From: Candidatus Handelsmanbacteria bacterium
Lineage (GTDB): Bacteria > Latescibacterota > UBA2968 > UBA8231
NCBI GenBank assembly: GCA_016867395.1
Contig: VGJS01000041.1
Location: 1 to 40,293, forward strand
Reading direction: 5' to 3'
Length of the DNA: 40,293 bases
How positions within the stretch are numbered: position 1 is the first letter of the stretch; every line of letters starts with the position of its first letter. The notes under the pieces are model-generated. The model did not search any database. It saw nothing but the letters and a program-made list of their open reading frames with translations, and was not told the origin of the DNA. This document shows positions 1-7,996 of the stretch, in pieces. The position numbers and the translations under genes were made by a program.

Positions 1-22
1 GACTGCTTGTCGATATAATGTT

Positions 23-65
23 AAAAGGGCTCAAACCGACTTGCAAAAAGTCGATCCAAGCCCTT
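23..65 (-). terminator. Rho-independent terminator of the tRNA-Leu unit
   Basis: Nested inverted repeats follow the tRNA on the minus strand. The outer arms are AAGGGCT (25-31) and AGCCCTT (59-65), and the inner arms are CGACTT (37-42) and AAGTCG (48-53). Read on the minus strand the stem is followed by TTTTAACA, a short U-tract. It starts 11 bases after the encoded CCA end, the normal place for a single-tRNA terminator. The plus strand also shows a T-run after the stem, so it could work in both directions. Confidence 0.75.
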
Positions 66-76
66 GTCTGTTTTTG

Positions 77-163
77 TGGTGCCGAAGGAGGGAATCGAAC
101 CCACACGCCGTTGCCGGCACTGGATTTTGAGTCCAGCGCGTCTACCAGTTCCGCCACTTCGGC
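77..163 (-). tRNA. tRNA-Leu, anticodon CAA
   Basis: Seen on the minus strand: acceptor arms GCCGAAG and CTTCGGC pair, followed by A and an encoded CCA end (77-80). The anticodon stem CTGGA/TCCAG encloses the loop CTCAAAA, giving anticodon CAA, which reads UUG leucine codons. The T-arm contains GGTTCGATTCC. The length of 87 nt and the long variable arm (TGCCGGCAACGGCGT region) fit a class II leucine tRNA. It has its own promoter and terminator. Confidence 0.97.
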
Positions 164-174
164 GACAGGGAGAT

Positions 175-203
175 AAGATAGCCCCTTCCTCGCCCCATGT
201 AAA
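175..203 (-). promoter_or_regulatory. Sigma70-type promoter of tRNA-Leu
   Basis: On the minus strand the -35 box is TTTACA (198-203), the spacer is exactly 17 bp, and the -10 box is TATCTT (175-180). Transcription would start about 5 bases before the mature tRNA 5' end at 163. The promoter begins directly after the stop codon of the 207-773 gene, so the tRNA need not depend on readthrough from the flotillin operon. Confidence 0.75.
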
Positions 204-206
204 CCC

Positions 207-773
207 TCAGTCCGGGCGCTCGGACTTGGGTCGGCCGAGAATCTCGGCGTAGACCAAAGCCCTGCGCGCCTCCCTGGGGGTGAGGCTCCACCCCTGCTTG
301 CGATGGCGCACCGGCTCACGGCCTTGCCCGACCGACCCCATCCGGGCGGCGGCCTGCTCCTCCATGAACTGGAACTCCTCCAGAGACCGGCGCTCGGCCT
401 GGCGGGCCCGCTCCTCCATCTGGCGCACCCGCTGATCCATCTCCCGCAGTTCCTCCTCGGCCCGGCGGTATTTGCCTTCGCCTGGGGCTTCGGGCGCCGA
501 AACCTCGGTGGAGACAACCTCGGCAGGCACCCGCTCCAACTCCACCTGCTTAGGGCGGGCAGGAGACTGCTCGAAGATCTCGGGCCAGGGCCACTTCCCT
601 TGCTCCTCCTCTTCCTCCTCCACCTCGGCCCGCGCTGCGGCCGCGGCCTGCTTGGGGGCGGCCTCGTGCCGGCGGCGCGCCTCTTCGAGGGACTGGCGGC
701 GCCGGCGCCGGTCCAGATATGCCGAGACAGCGCTGAAGATCACGAAGATGAGCAGATAGATAAACTGGTCCAT
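207..773 (-). CDS. Small membrane-anchored coiled-coil protein downstream of floA
   Basis: I recognise no named family. The 188-residue protein has one N-terminal membrane segment (about residues 3-19, FIYLLIFVIFSAVSAYL), a basic patch DRRRRR, an acidic/basic low-complexity stretch, and a central helix rich in E, R and Q (about 100-150) likely to form a coiled coil. The predicted layout is a membrane anchor with a cytoplasmic coil. It is the last gene of the nfeD-nfeD-floA operon, 15 bp after floA. ATG at 773 is preferred; a GTG one codon upstream (776) shares the same AGGGG ribosome site. Position suggests a scaffold or membrane-domain partner of FloA, but this is inference. Confidence 0.7.
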   Translation of the reverse strand: MDQFIYLLIFVIFSAVSAYLDRRRRRQSLEEARRRHEAAPKQAAAAARAEVEEEEEEQGKWPWPEIFEQSPARPKQVELERVPAEVVSTEVSAPEAPGEGKYRRAEEELREMDQRVRQMEERARQAERRSLEEFQFMEEQAAARMGSVGQGREPVRHRKQGWSLTPREARRALVYAEILGRPKSERPD

Positions 774-788
774 CACCTCGGTCCCCTA

Positions 789-1781
789 TCACGCCTGGGG
801 TTGGGGAGGCTTGCCCTCATCGCCGGCCCCAGAGATGGAGGAGCGCATGTCAGTGTCGGCCTGGAGATTGCGCATCCGGTAGTAGTCCATGATTCCGAGG
901 TTGCCGCTCCGGAAGGACTCGGCGATGGCGCGGGGCACCTCGGCCTCGGCCTCCTTGACCCGGGCGTTCATCTCCTGGACCAGGGCCTTCATCTCCTGCT
1001 CGCGGGCCGCAGCCATGGCGCGGCGCTCCTCGGCCCGGGCCTGGGCGATCTTCAGATCCGCGGCAGCCTGATCGATCTGCAGCTTGGCGCCGATGTTGTC
1101 GCCCACGTCCACGTCGGCGATGTCGATGGAGAGGATCTCGAAGGCCGTGCCCGAGTCCAGGCCCTTTTCGAGCACGGTCTTGGAGATGCGGTCGGGGTTC
1201 TCCAAAACTTCCTTGTACGTGGCCGAAGAGCCGATAGTGGTGACGATACCCTCGCCCACCCTGGCCAAGATGGTCTCCTCGCCGGCCCCGCCCACCAGCC
1301 TTTCGATGTTGGCCCGCACCGTCACCCTACAGATGGCCTTGACCTGGATGCCATCCTTGGCCACCGCGGCGATGGGCGAGGTGGTAATCACCTTGGGGTT
1401 GACGCTGACCTTGACCGCCTCGAGCACGTCGCGGCCGGCCAGGTCGATGGCCGTGGCCCGCTCAAAGGTGAGGGGGATATTGGCCTTGTCCGCCGAGATC
1501 AGGGCCAGGATCACCACGTCCACATTGCCCCCGGCCAGGTAGTGGGCCTCCATGCGGTCCAGGCTGACGTCGAGGCCGGCCTTGGTGGCGCTGATCCTGG
1601 GCCGCACGATGTTCTGGGGTGGCACCTTTCGCAGGCGCATGCCCACCAGGTCCTTGAAGATGCTCACCTTGACCCCGGCGAAGTACGCGGTGATCCACAA
1701 TCCGATGGGGATGAAGTAGGTGAAAAGGCTGAGGAAGATGATGATGCCGAAGAGGATGAGGATGGGTAAGAGCAGTTCCAT
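789..1781 (-). CDS. floA: Flotillin-like protein FloA
   Basis: Flotillins organise membrane microdomains from the cytoplasmic face. The 330-residue length matches the FloA/YqfA family. An N-terminal hydrophobic hairpin (about 1-35) is followed by the family-typical segment around [17 protein letters not shown], then the SPFH/band-7 region (about 60-230), an Ala/Glu-rich coiled coil (about 235-285, [20 protein letters not shown]) and a short tail. It lies between a small NfeD gene and a coiled-coil membrane protein, matching the known yqeZ-yqfA-yqfB arrangement in Bacillus. The GC-rich frame produces a long antisense open frame that is not a gene. Confidence 0.96.
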   Translation of the reverse strand: MELLLPILILFGIIIFLSLFTYFIPIGLWITAYFAGVKVSIFKDLVGMRLRKVPPQNIVRPRISATKAGLDVSLDRMEAHYLAGGNVDVVILALISADKANIPLTFERATAIDLAGRDVLEAVKVSVNPKVITTSPIAAVAKDGIQVKAICRVTVRANIERLVGGAGEETILARVGEGIVTTIGSSATYKEVLENPDRISKTVLEKGLDSGTAFEILSIDIADVDVGDNIGAKLQIDQAAADLKIAQARAEERRAMAAAREQEMKALVQEMNARVKEAEAEVPRAIAESFRSGNLGIMDYYRMRNLQADTDMRSSISGAGDEGKPPQPQA

Positions 1782-1813
1782 AGGACCCTCGCTTTACAGG
1801 TGGAATGGTGTAT

Positions 1814-2326
1814 TCACTTGTCGCTGTCCGGTTTGCCCTGCACCAACACCCGGCTGCCCACCACCTCCACCACCACTATCCGGGTGCCCCGGGGGACGAA
1901 GCTCCCCTCGCTGACCACGTCGACGATGCGCTCGCCGAAACGGGCATTGCCGCTGGGCCGCAGCGGGGTGAGGGCCTCGCCGGTCTGCCCGGCCAGCTCG
2001 GCCAGGTCCGCCGGGGCGGCGCGGTATCCTTCCCGGCTGGTGTTGCCCTGCTCCAGTACCAGCCGCTGCCAGGCCCGGTTGCGCAGCATCAACCAGACCA
2101 GCACTGCCGTTACCAGCGCGGTCAGGGCCCCCAGCCACAGGGTCGCCCCTGCCCCCAGCCGCACGTAGGTATATACCACGCCGGTCAGCAGGGACAGGGC
2201 GCCCAGCACCCCGAAGACATTAACCCCCGGGATGACGAAGACCTCCAGGAAAAGCAGGACGAACCCCATCACCAACAGGCCGACGGCATAGACCCAGGGC
2301 AGGGTTTCGGGGGCGAAGAAACTCAC
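1814..2326 (-). CDS. NfeD-family membrane protein (short form)
   Basis: A 170-residue protein with about three membrane segments in residues 10-80 and a C-terminal OB-fold NfeD domain (about 95-165) ending in the strand TRIVVVEVVGSRVLV. NfeD proteins pair with stomatin or flotillin proteins, the OB fold being the interaction module. Its start overlaps the stop of the large NfeD gene by 4 bp (ATGA) and floA follows 32 bp later, so the three are probably made together. Having both a protease-fused and a short NfeD beside one flotillin suggests two alternative partners or regulators of FloA. Confidence 0.9.
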   Translation of the reverse strand: MSFFAPETLPWVYAVGLLVMGFVLLFLEVFVIPGVNVFGVLGALSLLTGVVYTYVRLGAGATLWLGALTALVTAVLVWLMLRNRAWQRLVLEQGNTSREGYRAAPADLAELAGQTGEALTPLRPSGNARFGERIVDVVSEGSFVPRGTRIVVVEVVGSRVLVQGKPDSDK

Positions 2327-3657
2327 GCCGACCTCACCAGGATGCGGTTGCCATGGGCGGCGACGATGCGGATGGGTTTGTGAGGCTCGATGAATTCCCT
2401 TTCGGCGATGACATCGAGGCGCTTACCCCCGAAGAGCCCCACCCCCACCGGCCGCAGATAGGTGAGGGTCACCCCCTCCTGGCCCACCAGTTCCCGGTCG
2501 TGTGCGGTGGAGGCGGCCACGTACCCTTCGGCGGACGAGGTTTGACCCTGCAGCACCAGGCGGTTGAAGGCACCGATCCTGGGCAGGGAACGCAGGAAAA
2601 GGGCGGCCAGGCCGATGGCCGCGGCCAGCGAAAGGGTGAGGCGGCTGACCAGCCCGGCGAACTCCTCCAAGCTCCATAGTTCGAAGCTTCCCATCTGGGT
2701 CAGGAGCAGGCTGCCAACGATGCACAGCAGGCCGGCCAGTCCCACCACACCGAAGCCGGGGATGAAGAAGAGTTCGGCGGTCAGCAGCCCCACCCCCGCC
2801 ACAAATAGAAAAACCTCGTCCCACTCGGCCAGGTGGACCAGGTAATGGCTGCCGAAGAAAACCCCCAGGCAGACCAGGGCGATGGTGCCGCCCACCCCCC
2901 AGCCAGGGGCCTTGACCTCGGCGATCAGGCCGAAGATCCCCACCGCCAGCAGGAGGGAACTGATGACGGGATGGGTGAGGAAACCGACCAGGTCCTCGGC
3001 CCAGTTGGACTCCACTGCCACCACCTGGGCATCCCCCAGGTCGTAGAGCTGGAGCAGGGCGAGCAGGGTCTCGGCGCTCTGGTCGGCGATCTCGTACCTG
3101 AGGGCCTGGGCAGTGGTGAAGGTGGCGGGCCGGCCGGTCTCGGCGCTCAACTCGGGGATCTCCACCTTCTCGTCCACCATGGCCTCGGCGATCTGGGGAT
3201 CGCGGCCGGTACGTTCGGCAGTGGCCCTCATCTCGGCGCGGAAATAGGAGATGACCTTGTCGCTGGCCTTCTCGCCGGTGGCCGCGTCCACCGCGGTGGC
3301 CGCGCCGATGGAGCCGCCCTGGGCGATGGCGATCTTGTCGCAGGCCAGGGAGATCAGGGCCCCGGCCGAGATGGCTCGTTTGTTGATGAAGGCGATGGTC
3401 AAAGGCTCGGCGTCGAGGATGGCGTCGCGGATTACGGTGGCCGCGTCCACCCGGCCGCCAAAGGTGTCGATGTCGAAGACAATGGCCGCCGCCTGCGCCG
3501 CTTCGGCGTCCTCAATGGCCCGCATCACAAAGGCGGCCAACCCCGGATTGATCATGCCCTGCCCGGTGTGGAGCCGAACATGGTAGACTGTCCGCCCCTG
3601 CGCGGCGAGGGGCCAGAGCATTAGCGCCAGCATTCCCAGACCCGCCCAACGCTTCAT
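2323..3657 (-). CDS. Membrane-bound NfeD serine protease (ClpP-class, STOPP type)
   Basis: The 444-residue protein has a signal peptide (MKRWAGLGMLALMLWPLAAQG), then a ClpP/SppA-fold protease domain (about 25-215), four or more membrane segments (about 225-350) and a C-terminal OB-fold NfeD domain (about 375-444). Visible catalytic features are the DTFGGRV oxyanion loop (about 64-70), Ser97 in RAISAGALI, and a Lys in EKASDKVISY (Lys134, alternatively Lys130) for a Ser-Lys dyad. Archaeal relatives cleave the C-terminal tails of stomatins, so FloA is the natural candidate substrate. ATG 3657 is chosen because the signal peptide starts there and a GAGG site precedes it; the TTG at 3678 adds only seven residues. 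Confidence 0.93.
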   Translation of the reverse strand: MKRWAGLGMLALMLWPLAAQGRTVYHVRLHTGQGMINPGLAAFVMRAIEDAEAAQAAAIVFDIDTFGGRVDAATVIRDAILDAEPLTIAFINKRAISAGALISLACDKIAIAQGGSIGAATAVDAATGEKASDKVISYFRAEMRATAERTGRDPQIAEAMVDEKVEIPELSAETGRPATFTTAQALRYEIADQSAETLLALLQLYDLGDAQVVAVESNWAEDLVGFLTHPVISSLLLAVGIFGLIAEVKAPGWGVGGTIALVCLGVFFGSHYLVHLAEWDEVFLFVAGVGLLTAELFFIPGFGVVGLAGLLCIVGSLLLTQMGSFELWSLEEFAGLVSRLTLSLAAAIGLAALFLRSLPRIGAFNRLVLQGQTSSAEGYVAASTAHDRELVGQEGVTLTYLRPVGVGLFGGKRLDVIAEREFIEPHKPIRIVAAHGNRILVRSA

Positions 3658-3720
3658 GTCCGTGCCTCGTGGGGACAATGGTTTATTTCTTAAACAATAT
3701 ACACGCGCGGCGGCGCCACG

Positions 3721-4464
3721 CTATTGGATCATCTCGCGGAACTGCACCGGGCCGGCATCCTCGGTGCCCGGCTTGTAGCGAACCTTGATCTCCACCCGGC
3801 GGTTCTGGGCCCGGTGCTCGGGGGTGTCGTTAGGGGCCAGGGGGTGGTATTCCCCGTAGCCGATGGCAGACAAGCGCGCCCGGTCGATGCCGGCCTCCTC
3901 GGCAAAGAGGTCCAGCACCTGCATGGCCCGGGCATTGGACAGCCAGTGGTTGTTGGCGAACTGGGCCGTGCGGATCGGCACGTCGTCGGTGTGTCCGCCG
4001 ATCTCGATGGGATTGGGCACCTGGGTGAGCACCTCGCCGAGTTTGAGCAGCAGGGCGGCGCTCTCGGTCTTGATCTCGGCCTGGCCGCTGCCAAACACCG
4101 CCTGGTCGCGGATGCGGATGATGATTCCCTCGCTGCTGTGGAGCACCTCGATGTTGTTTTCCTGACGGGCGGCCTCGACGATCTCCAGAATTTCCTGTCG
4201 CGCCTGGTTCATGGCCTCGCGGCCCTCGCCCCGGGCCATAGGCGCGTAGAACTCGATGGGAGAGATCAGCACCGGCTCGCCGTGCAGCACCCCCAGGGCC
4301 CCCTGTAGGGACCCGGCCGCCTTGGAGAACTCCGGCTTGCTGAGGGTCGAAAAGGAGAGCATCAGGGCGAAACAGGCCATCAGCAGCCCCATCAGATCGG
4401 CAAAGGTGATGATCCAGGGCGGGGCCGGCACCGACGGTCTGGGGGTCTCCTCCTCGTAGTTCAT
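3721..4464 (-). CDS. motB: MotB-like stator protein with OmpA peptidoglycan-binding domain
   Basis: MotB anchors the proton- or sodium-driven stator to peptidoglycan. The 247-residue protein has a single membrane helix (about 18-40) carrying the ion-binding aspartate (Asp23 in FADLMGLLMACFALMLSF), a periplasmic linker, and a C-terminal OmpA domain (about 115-235) with IEIGGHTDDVPI and NRRVEIKVRY. It begins 9 bp after motA. No flagellar genes are in the window, so it may serve flagella or another rotary or energy-coupling device. The symbol is by family; assignment to true MotB rather than a PomB-type or non-flagellar homologue is not possible from sequence reading. Confidence 0.9.
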   Translation of the reverse strand: MNYEEETPRPSVPAPPWIITFADLMGLLMACFALMLSFSTLSKPEFSKAAGSLQGALGVLHGEPVLISPIEFYAPMARGEGREAMNQARQEILEIVEAARQENNIEVLHSSEGIIIRIRDQAVFGSGQAEIKTESAALLLKLGEVLTQVPNPIEIGGHTDDVPIRTAQFANNHWLSNARAMQVLDLFAEEAGIDRARLSAIGYGEYHPLAPNDTPEHRAQNRRVEIKVRYKPGTEDAGPVQFREMIQ

Positions 4465-4473
4465 GGGGGCCTT

Positions 4474-5229
4474 TCAGTCTCCGGCCCGGCGGTGTTTGGG
4501 CGGCAGGAAGACCATCAGCTTGTGCTCAACAATGCGCGGGTTGTCGCCCGACTGGATGGCCATGATGCCCTCGACTACCATGCGCTTCAGCAGCATCTCG
4601 TGGTTGTTGAGGTTGCGCAGCTTCTCGGAGAAAGGCTTGTACACCACGTTGGCCAGGATCGCCCCGTACAGGGTGGTGACCAGGGCCAGGGCCATGCCCG
4701 GCCCGATCATCGCCGGGTCCGACAGATCCCTTAACATCAAAATCAGGCCGATCAGGGTGCCGATCATGCCCAAGGAGGGGGCGGCCTCGCCCATGTTGAA
4801 GAGCATGTCCTGGCCGACCCGGTGGCGCTCGTTGAGAATGCGCAGTTCGGTCTCGAGGATGTTCATGATCAGGTTGGGCTCCACCCCGTCCACCGCCAGG
4901 CGCACCCCCTGGGCCAGGAAGGGGTCCTTCTCCTCGCTGGCGGCCTGCTCCAGGGCCAGGATGCCCTCACGCCGGGCAGTCTCGGCGTAGACGACGATCT
5001 TGCGGATCAGGAGGTGGGGGTCGCCGGCCTTGTTGAAGAAGGTGTTCCGGTAGAGCCGGCCGATGCCGACCACCGTCTTCAGCGGATAGGAAATCATAGC
5101 CCAGGCCACCGTGCCCACCACCACCAGGGCGATGGCCTCGGGCGAGTAGAGGGCCTGCAACCCCTGGTACCCAGTGAAAACAACCGCCCCGATCAGGGCG
5201 AGGGTGCCGATCACGGTCCCGATGTCCAC
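4474..5229 (-). CDS. motA: MotA-like stator channel subunit
   Basis: MotA forms the ion channel of the stator with MotB. The 251-residue protein has four membrane segments: two in about residues 3-48 and two in about 145-200. The cytoplasmic loop contains RREGILALEQ, where charged residues contact the rotor in the family. Conserved channel prolines appear in APSLGMIGTLIGLI and in MIGPGMALALVTTLYG. GTG at 5229 (protein VDIGTVIG...) is chosen because AGAAAGGGG lies 4 bp upstream and the family starts here; the in-frame extension to 5346 has no family resemblance. Confidence 0.92.
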   Translation of the reverse strand: MDIGTVIGTLALIGAVVFTGYQGLQALYSPEAIALVVVGTVAWAMISYPLKTVVGIGRLYRNTFFNKAGDPHLLIRKIVVYAETARREGILALEQAASEEKDPFLAQGVRLAVDGVEPNLIMNILETELRILNERHRVGQDMLFNMGEAAPSLGMIGTLIGLILMLRDLSDPAMIGPGMALALVTTLYGAILANVVYKPFSEKLRNLNNHEMLLKRMVVEGIMAIQSGDNPRIVEHKLMVFLPPKHRRAGD

Positions 5230-5255
5230 GATTCCCCTTTCTGCTGGCCCGCCCG

Positions 5256-6021
5256 CTAGACGCTCCAGCGGCTCTCGAAGGCATCCTTGATGCTGAGTCT
5301 GATGATACTGAATCTTTTGGCCCGGGGACGGTAGCGGACTACCCATTTCACCCCGGAGATGATGTCCTGGTGCGCGTGGCCGTTGCGCCGGAGCAGGTCG
5401 TAACTCTGCCGTTCTTCGGCCAACTGCACCGCCGAGGGTTGCTGGCCGATCAACTTGTAAGAAAGCTCCACCGCCTGGTTGGCCCCCTCCTTGTCGTCGC
5501 CCTCCACCGAAAAGTTCTCCGAGGACCGCATCGATGAGGGCGCCACGGCCATCAGGTCCGCGGTCGTGGCCGCCAGCTCTTAGGTCCGCCGGAAGCAGAC
5601 GATCAGGTCGTCGGCGTCGCGTAGCTTCTCGGCCAGCCAGCGGACCACGTTGTGGTAAATGCTGGCCCGCAGCTCTGCATCCTGGCTCACCAGGTTCTCA
5701 AAAGCGCTGCTTTCCAGGACCATCAGGCTGCTGGGCTCCTGGGCCCGGACCGTGGCCGAACGCGGCTGACCGGTGATAAACCCCACCTCCCCCACCGCGC
5801 TGATCGGGGCGATAAGGGCCAAGCCGCTTCCGTCTTCAGCCAGCACCTCCACCTAGCCCTTGCCCAGCATGAAGAGCCGCTAGCTGGGGCCCCTTATTCG
5901 CACAGCACCTGCCCGGGGGCGTAGTCCTCGCGCTTGCACAGCTGGAAGAGGCGCTGCAACTGTTCGGATTTGAGGCCCACGAACATGGGCCGGGGTTTGA
6001 GGGTCTTGACGGCTTCGTTCA
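5256..6021 (-). pseudogene. Decayed cyclic-nucleotide-binding-domain protein
   Basis: The relic starts at ATG 6021 with MFVGLKSEQLQRLFQLCKRE and then YAPGQVLCE, a typical start of a cNMP-binding fold. It continues after a one-base frameshift with RLFMLGKG, VGEVGFITGQPRSATVRA (the phosphate-binding cassette) and a C-terminal helix (ending RDADDLIVCFRRT). Four in-frame stops interrupt it: TAA after VLCE, TAG before RLF, TAG after LGKG and TAA after FRRT. Beyond the last stop the same frame runs to 5256 with a roughly 100-residue segment of unknown family that includes GQQPSAVQLAEERQSYDLL. All four stops could come from CAA or CAG by one C-to-T change. It ends 26 bp before motA, suggesting an old operon partner. 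Confidence 0.8.
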
Positions 6022-6128
6022 TCGGGTCTTTTCTCGTGGAGCACGTACGCAACCTGCCGGCAGCCGGCGGGCCGACCAGACAACTATACGCAAATATTCC
6101 CGCTCGATCCAGCAGGAGGGTGGGGCGA

Positions 6129-6158
6129 TTGACGCCTTGGGGTGAGGAGGCCTATCTT
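6129..6158 (+). promoter_or_regulatory. Sigma70-type promoter of the amidohydrolase gene
   Basis: TTGACG (6129-6134), an 18-bp spacer and TATCTT (6153-6158) form a good sigma70-like promoter. The predicted start near 6165 leaves a short leader with AGAAAGGA (6173-6180) ahead of ATG 6187. A possible GTG start at 6142 lies inside the promoter, which rules it out. Confidence 0.65.
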
Positions 6159-6186
6159 GTGCGCCGCACAGAAGAAAGGAGCGTCT

Positions 6187-7452
6187 ATGAACAGCTCGGA
6201 AAAACTCGCCCTGGTGCTGGCCGGGGGACGGATCATCGACCCGGCCAACCATCTCGACGCCGTGATGGACGTGGGGATCAGGGATGGCAAAATCGCAAGG
6301 GTGGCCCCCCAGATCCCCGCCGCCGACGCGCAGCGCCGCATCGACGTGAGCGGCCTGGTAGTGGTGCCCGGCCTGCTCGACATCCACATCCACGCCTACC
6401 ACACCCGCCAGACCGAAGGCGGCCAGGGCCGCTGGGCCGGCAGCCTGCACCCGGACGCCCATTTTCTCAAAGAGGGCGTCACCACCTGCGTGGATACCGG
6501 CTCGGCCGGCTGGCAGGAAATGGCCCACTTCCGCGAAACGGTCATCGCCCGGAGCCTTACCCGGGTGCTGGCCTACGTCAACATCTCCGGACCGGGGATG
6601 GGCGAGTCCGAGCAGGTGGTGCCCACCCTCGACGCCAAAAAAGCCGCCGAAGCCGCCCTGGAGCACCGCGAGGTGGTGGTGGGCATCAAGACCGCCCATT
6701 ACTGGACCTCCCTGCCCTTCGACGCCGAACACCCCGCTTGGGCCTCGGTGGACCGGGCCGTGGAGGCCGGCGAGTTGTGCCAGATGCAGGTGATGGTGGA
6801 TTTCTGGCCCCGGCCGCCCGAGCGCTCCTACCCCGACCTCCTGCTCAAGCACCTGCGGACCGGCGACATCCACACCCATGTCTTCGCCCGGCAGTTCCCC
6901 GTCATCGACCCCCAGGGCAAGGTCTACGAGCACATGCACCAGGCCCGGGCGCGGGGCATCCACTTCGACCTGGGCCACGGAGCAGCCAGCTTCTGGTGGC
7001 GCAACGGGGCCCGGGCCATCGCCCAGGGTTTCCCCCCAGACTCGATCAGCACCGATTTGCACATGGGCAATATTCACGGCTGCGTCCACAGCATGCTCGA
7101 CACCATGTCCAAATGCCTGAGCATAGGGATGCCTCTGCCCGAGGTGATCTACCGCTCCACCGTGACCCCGGCCAAAGCCATCCATCGGCCGGCCCTGGGC
7201 ACCCTGAGCCCCGGCGCCGAGGCCGACGTGGCGGTGCTGAAATGCCTGGAGGGGGATTTCACCTTCCGCGATTGCGGCTGGACCCGCAACCAGGGCCTGC
7301 AGAAGCTGGAATGCCAGATGACCCTGCGCAAGGGCGAGGTGGTGTGGGACCGCCACGGCCTCAGCTGCCCGGACTGGCAGGAAGTCCCCGCCGACTCGGG
7401 ATACTGGGAGGTCACTGAGGTGCCCGTGCCTGTGCCGAGGCTCTGGCGCTAA
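6187..7452 (+). CDS. Amidohydrolase, dihydroorotase-like (Atu3266/EF0837-type deacetylase)
   Basis: A metal-dependent amidohydrolase-superfamily TIM barrel of 421 residues. The metal-site residues are visible in order: His67 and His69 in DIHIHAY, Lys168 in VVGIKTAHYW (the usual carbamylated lysine), HTH in the middle, LGHG, and the catalytic Asp in STDLHMGN. The small N- and C-terminal beta domain brackets the barrel (GGRIIDPAN at the start, GAEADVAVL near the end). The closest group I recognise hydrolyses N-acetyl-D-amino acids or acetylated alpha-hydroxy acids; the substrate here is unknown. It is transcribed alone and converges tail to tail, 4 bp apart, with the isochorismatase gene. ATG 6187 is fixed by its AAAGGA site and the upstream promoter. 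Confidence 0.88.
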   Translation: MNSSEKLALVLAGGRIIDPANHLDAVMDVGIRDGKIARVAPQIPAADAQRRIDVSGLVVVPGLLDIHIHAYHTRQTEGGQGRWAGSLHPDAHFLKEGVTTCVDTGSAGWQEMAHFRETVIARSLTRVLAYVNISGPGMGESEQVVPTLDAKKAAEAALEHREVVVGIKTAHYWTSLPFDAEHPAWASVDRAVEAGELCQMQVMVDFWPRPPERSYPDLLLKHLRTGDIHTHVFARQFPVIDPQGKVYEHMHQARARGIHFDLGHGAASFWWRNGARAIAQGFPPDSISTDLHMGNIHGCVHSMLDTMSKCLSIGMPLPEVIYRSTVTPAKAIHRPALGTLSPGAEADVAVLKCLEGDFTFRDCGWTRNQGLQKLECQMTLRKGEVVWDRHGLSCPDWQEVPADSGYWEVTEVPVPVPRLWR

Positions 7453-7456
7453 CGGC

Positions 7457-7996
7457 CTACTTCACCAACCTGGCGATCTCCTTAAACTGGGGAGTGCCCG
7501 CCACCCGCAGCAGCTCGAAAAGCGCCATCTCCACACTCGTCAGCACCGCCCCGGCCTGGACCATGCGGTCCAGGCCGGTTTGTTTGTTCTCCAGGGTGCG
7601 CGAGGAAACCGCCTCTCCCAACACCTCCACCCCGTAGCCCTGGTCCAGCAGATCGCAGCAGGTCTGGTACACGCAGATGTGCGCCTCGATGCCGGCCAGG
7701 AGGACCCGCCGCCTATTGCTGGCCCGCAGGGCCTGCCCGAACTCGGGCAGGCCGCAGGCGCTGAAGCAGAGCTTGGCCAAAGGTTGCTGGTCTTTCAACA
7801 GGTCGGCTACCTCTGGAATGGTCGGCCCCAGGCCCTGAGGGTACTGCTCCAGCCAGAGGATTGGCAGTTCCAGCACCTGGGCCCCCTTGATCAGGATCTC
7901 CAGATTGCGGTAAAGCTGCTTCCGCTGGTGCATCAGCGAGGCCAGTTTGCCCTGCACGTCGATGAGGACTAGGGCGGTGTTGTCGGGTCTAAGCAT
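7457..7996 (-). CDS. Isochorismatase-family cysteine hydrolase
   Basis: The 179-residue protein carries the family catalytic triad: Asp13 in LVLIDVQ, Lys75 in PLAKLCFSA, and Cys108 in AGIEAHICVYQT. The family includes nicotinamidases, N-carbamoyl-amide hydrolases and YcaC-type proteins. The short N-terminus and the IEAHICV motif are most like the YcaC/hydrolase group rather than true isochorismatases. Its ATG overlaps the TGA of the upstream mandelate-racemase-family gene by one base (TGATG), so it is translationally coupled and is the last gene of the ten-gene minus-strand operon. The substrate cannot be read from the sequence. Confidence 0.9.
   Translation of the reverse strand: MLRPDNTALVLIDVQGKLASLMHQRKQLYRNLEILIKGAQVLELPILWLEQYPQGLGPTIPEVADLLKDQQPLAKLCFSACGLPEFGQALRASNRRRVLLAGIEAHICVYQTCCDLLDQGYGVEVLGEAVSSRTLENKQTGLDRMVQAGAVLTSVEMALFELLRVAGTPQFKEIARLVK

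Noticed and set aside
303-1769. Long plus-strand open frame opposite floA
   Set aside because: It is the antisense shadow of floA in GC-rich DNA: the protein is Gly/His/Leu/Asp-rich with no domain pattern, while the minus strand gives a full FloA.
3660-3720. AT-rich gap between motB and nfeD as a promoter
   Set aside because: TATATT is visible on the minus strand but no matching -35 box at proper distance; not strong enough to list.
5256-6021. Recoding or UAG/UAA readthrough to express the cNMP protein
   Set aside because: All surrounding intact genes use TAA, TAG and TGA as normal stops, and a frameshift is also present, so decay is the simpler explanation.
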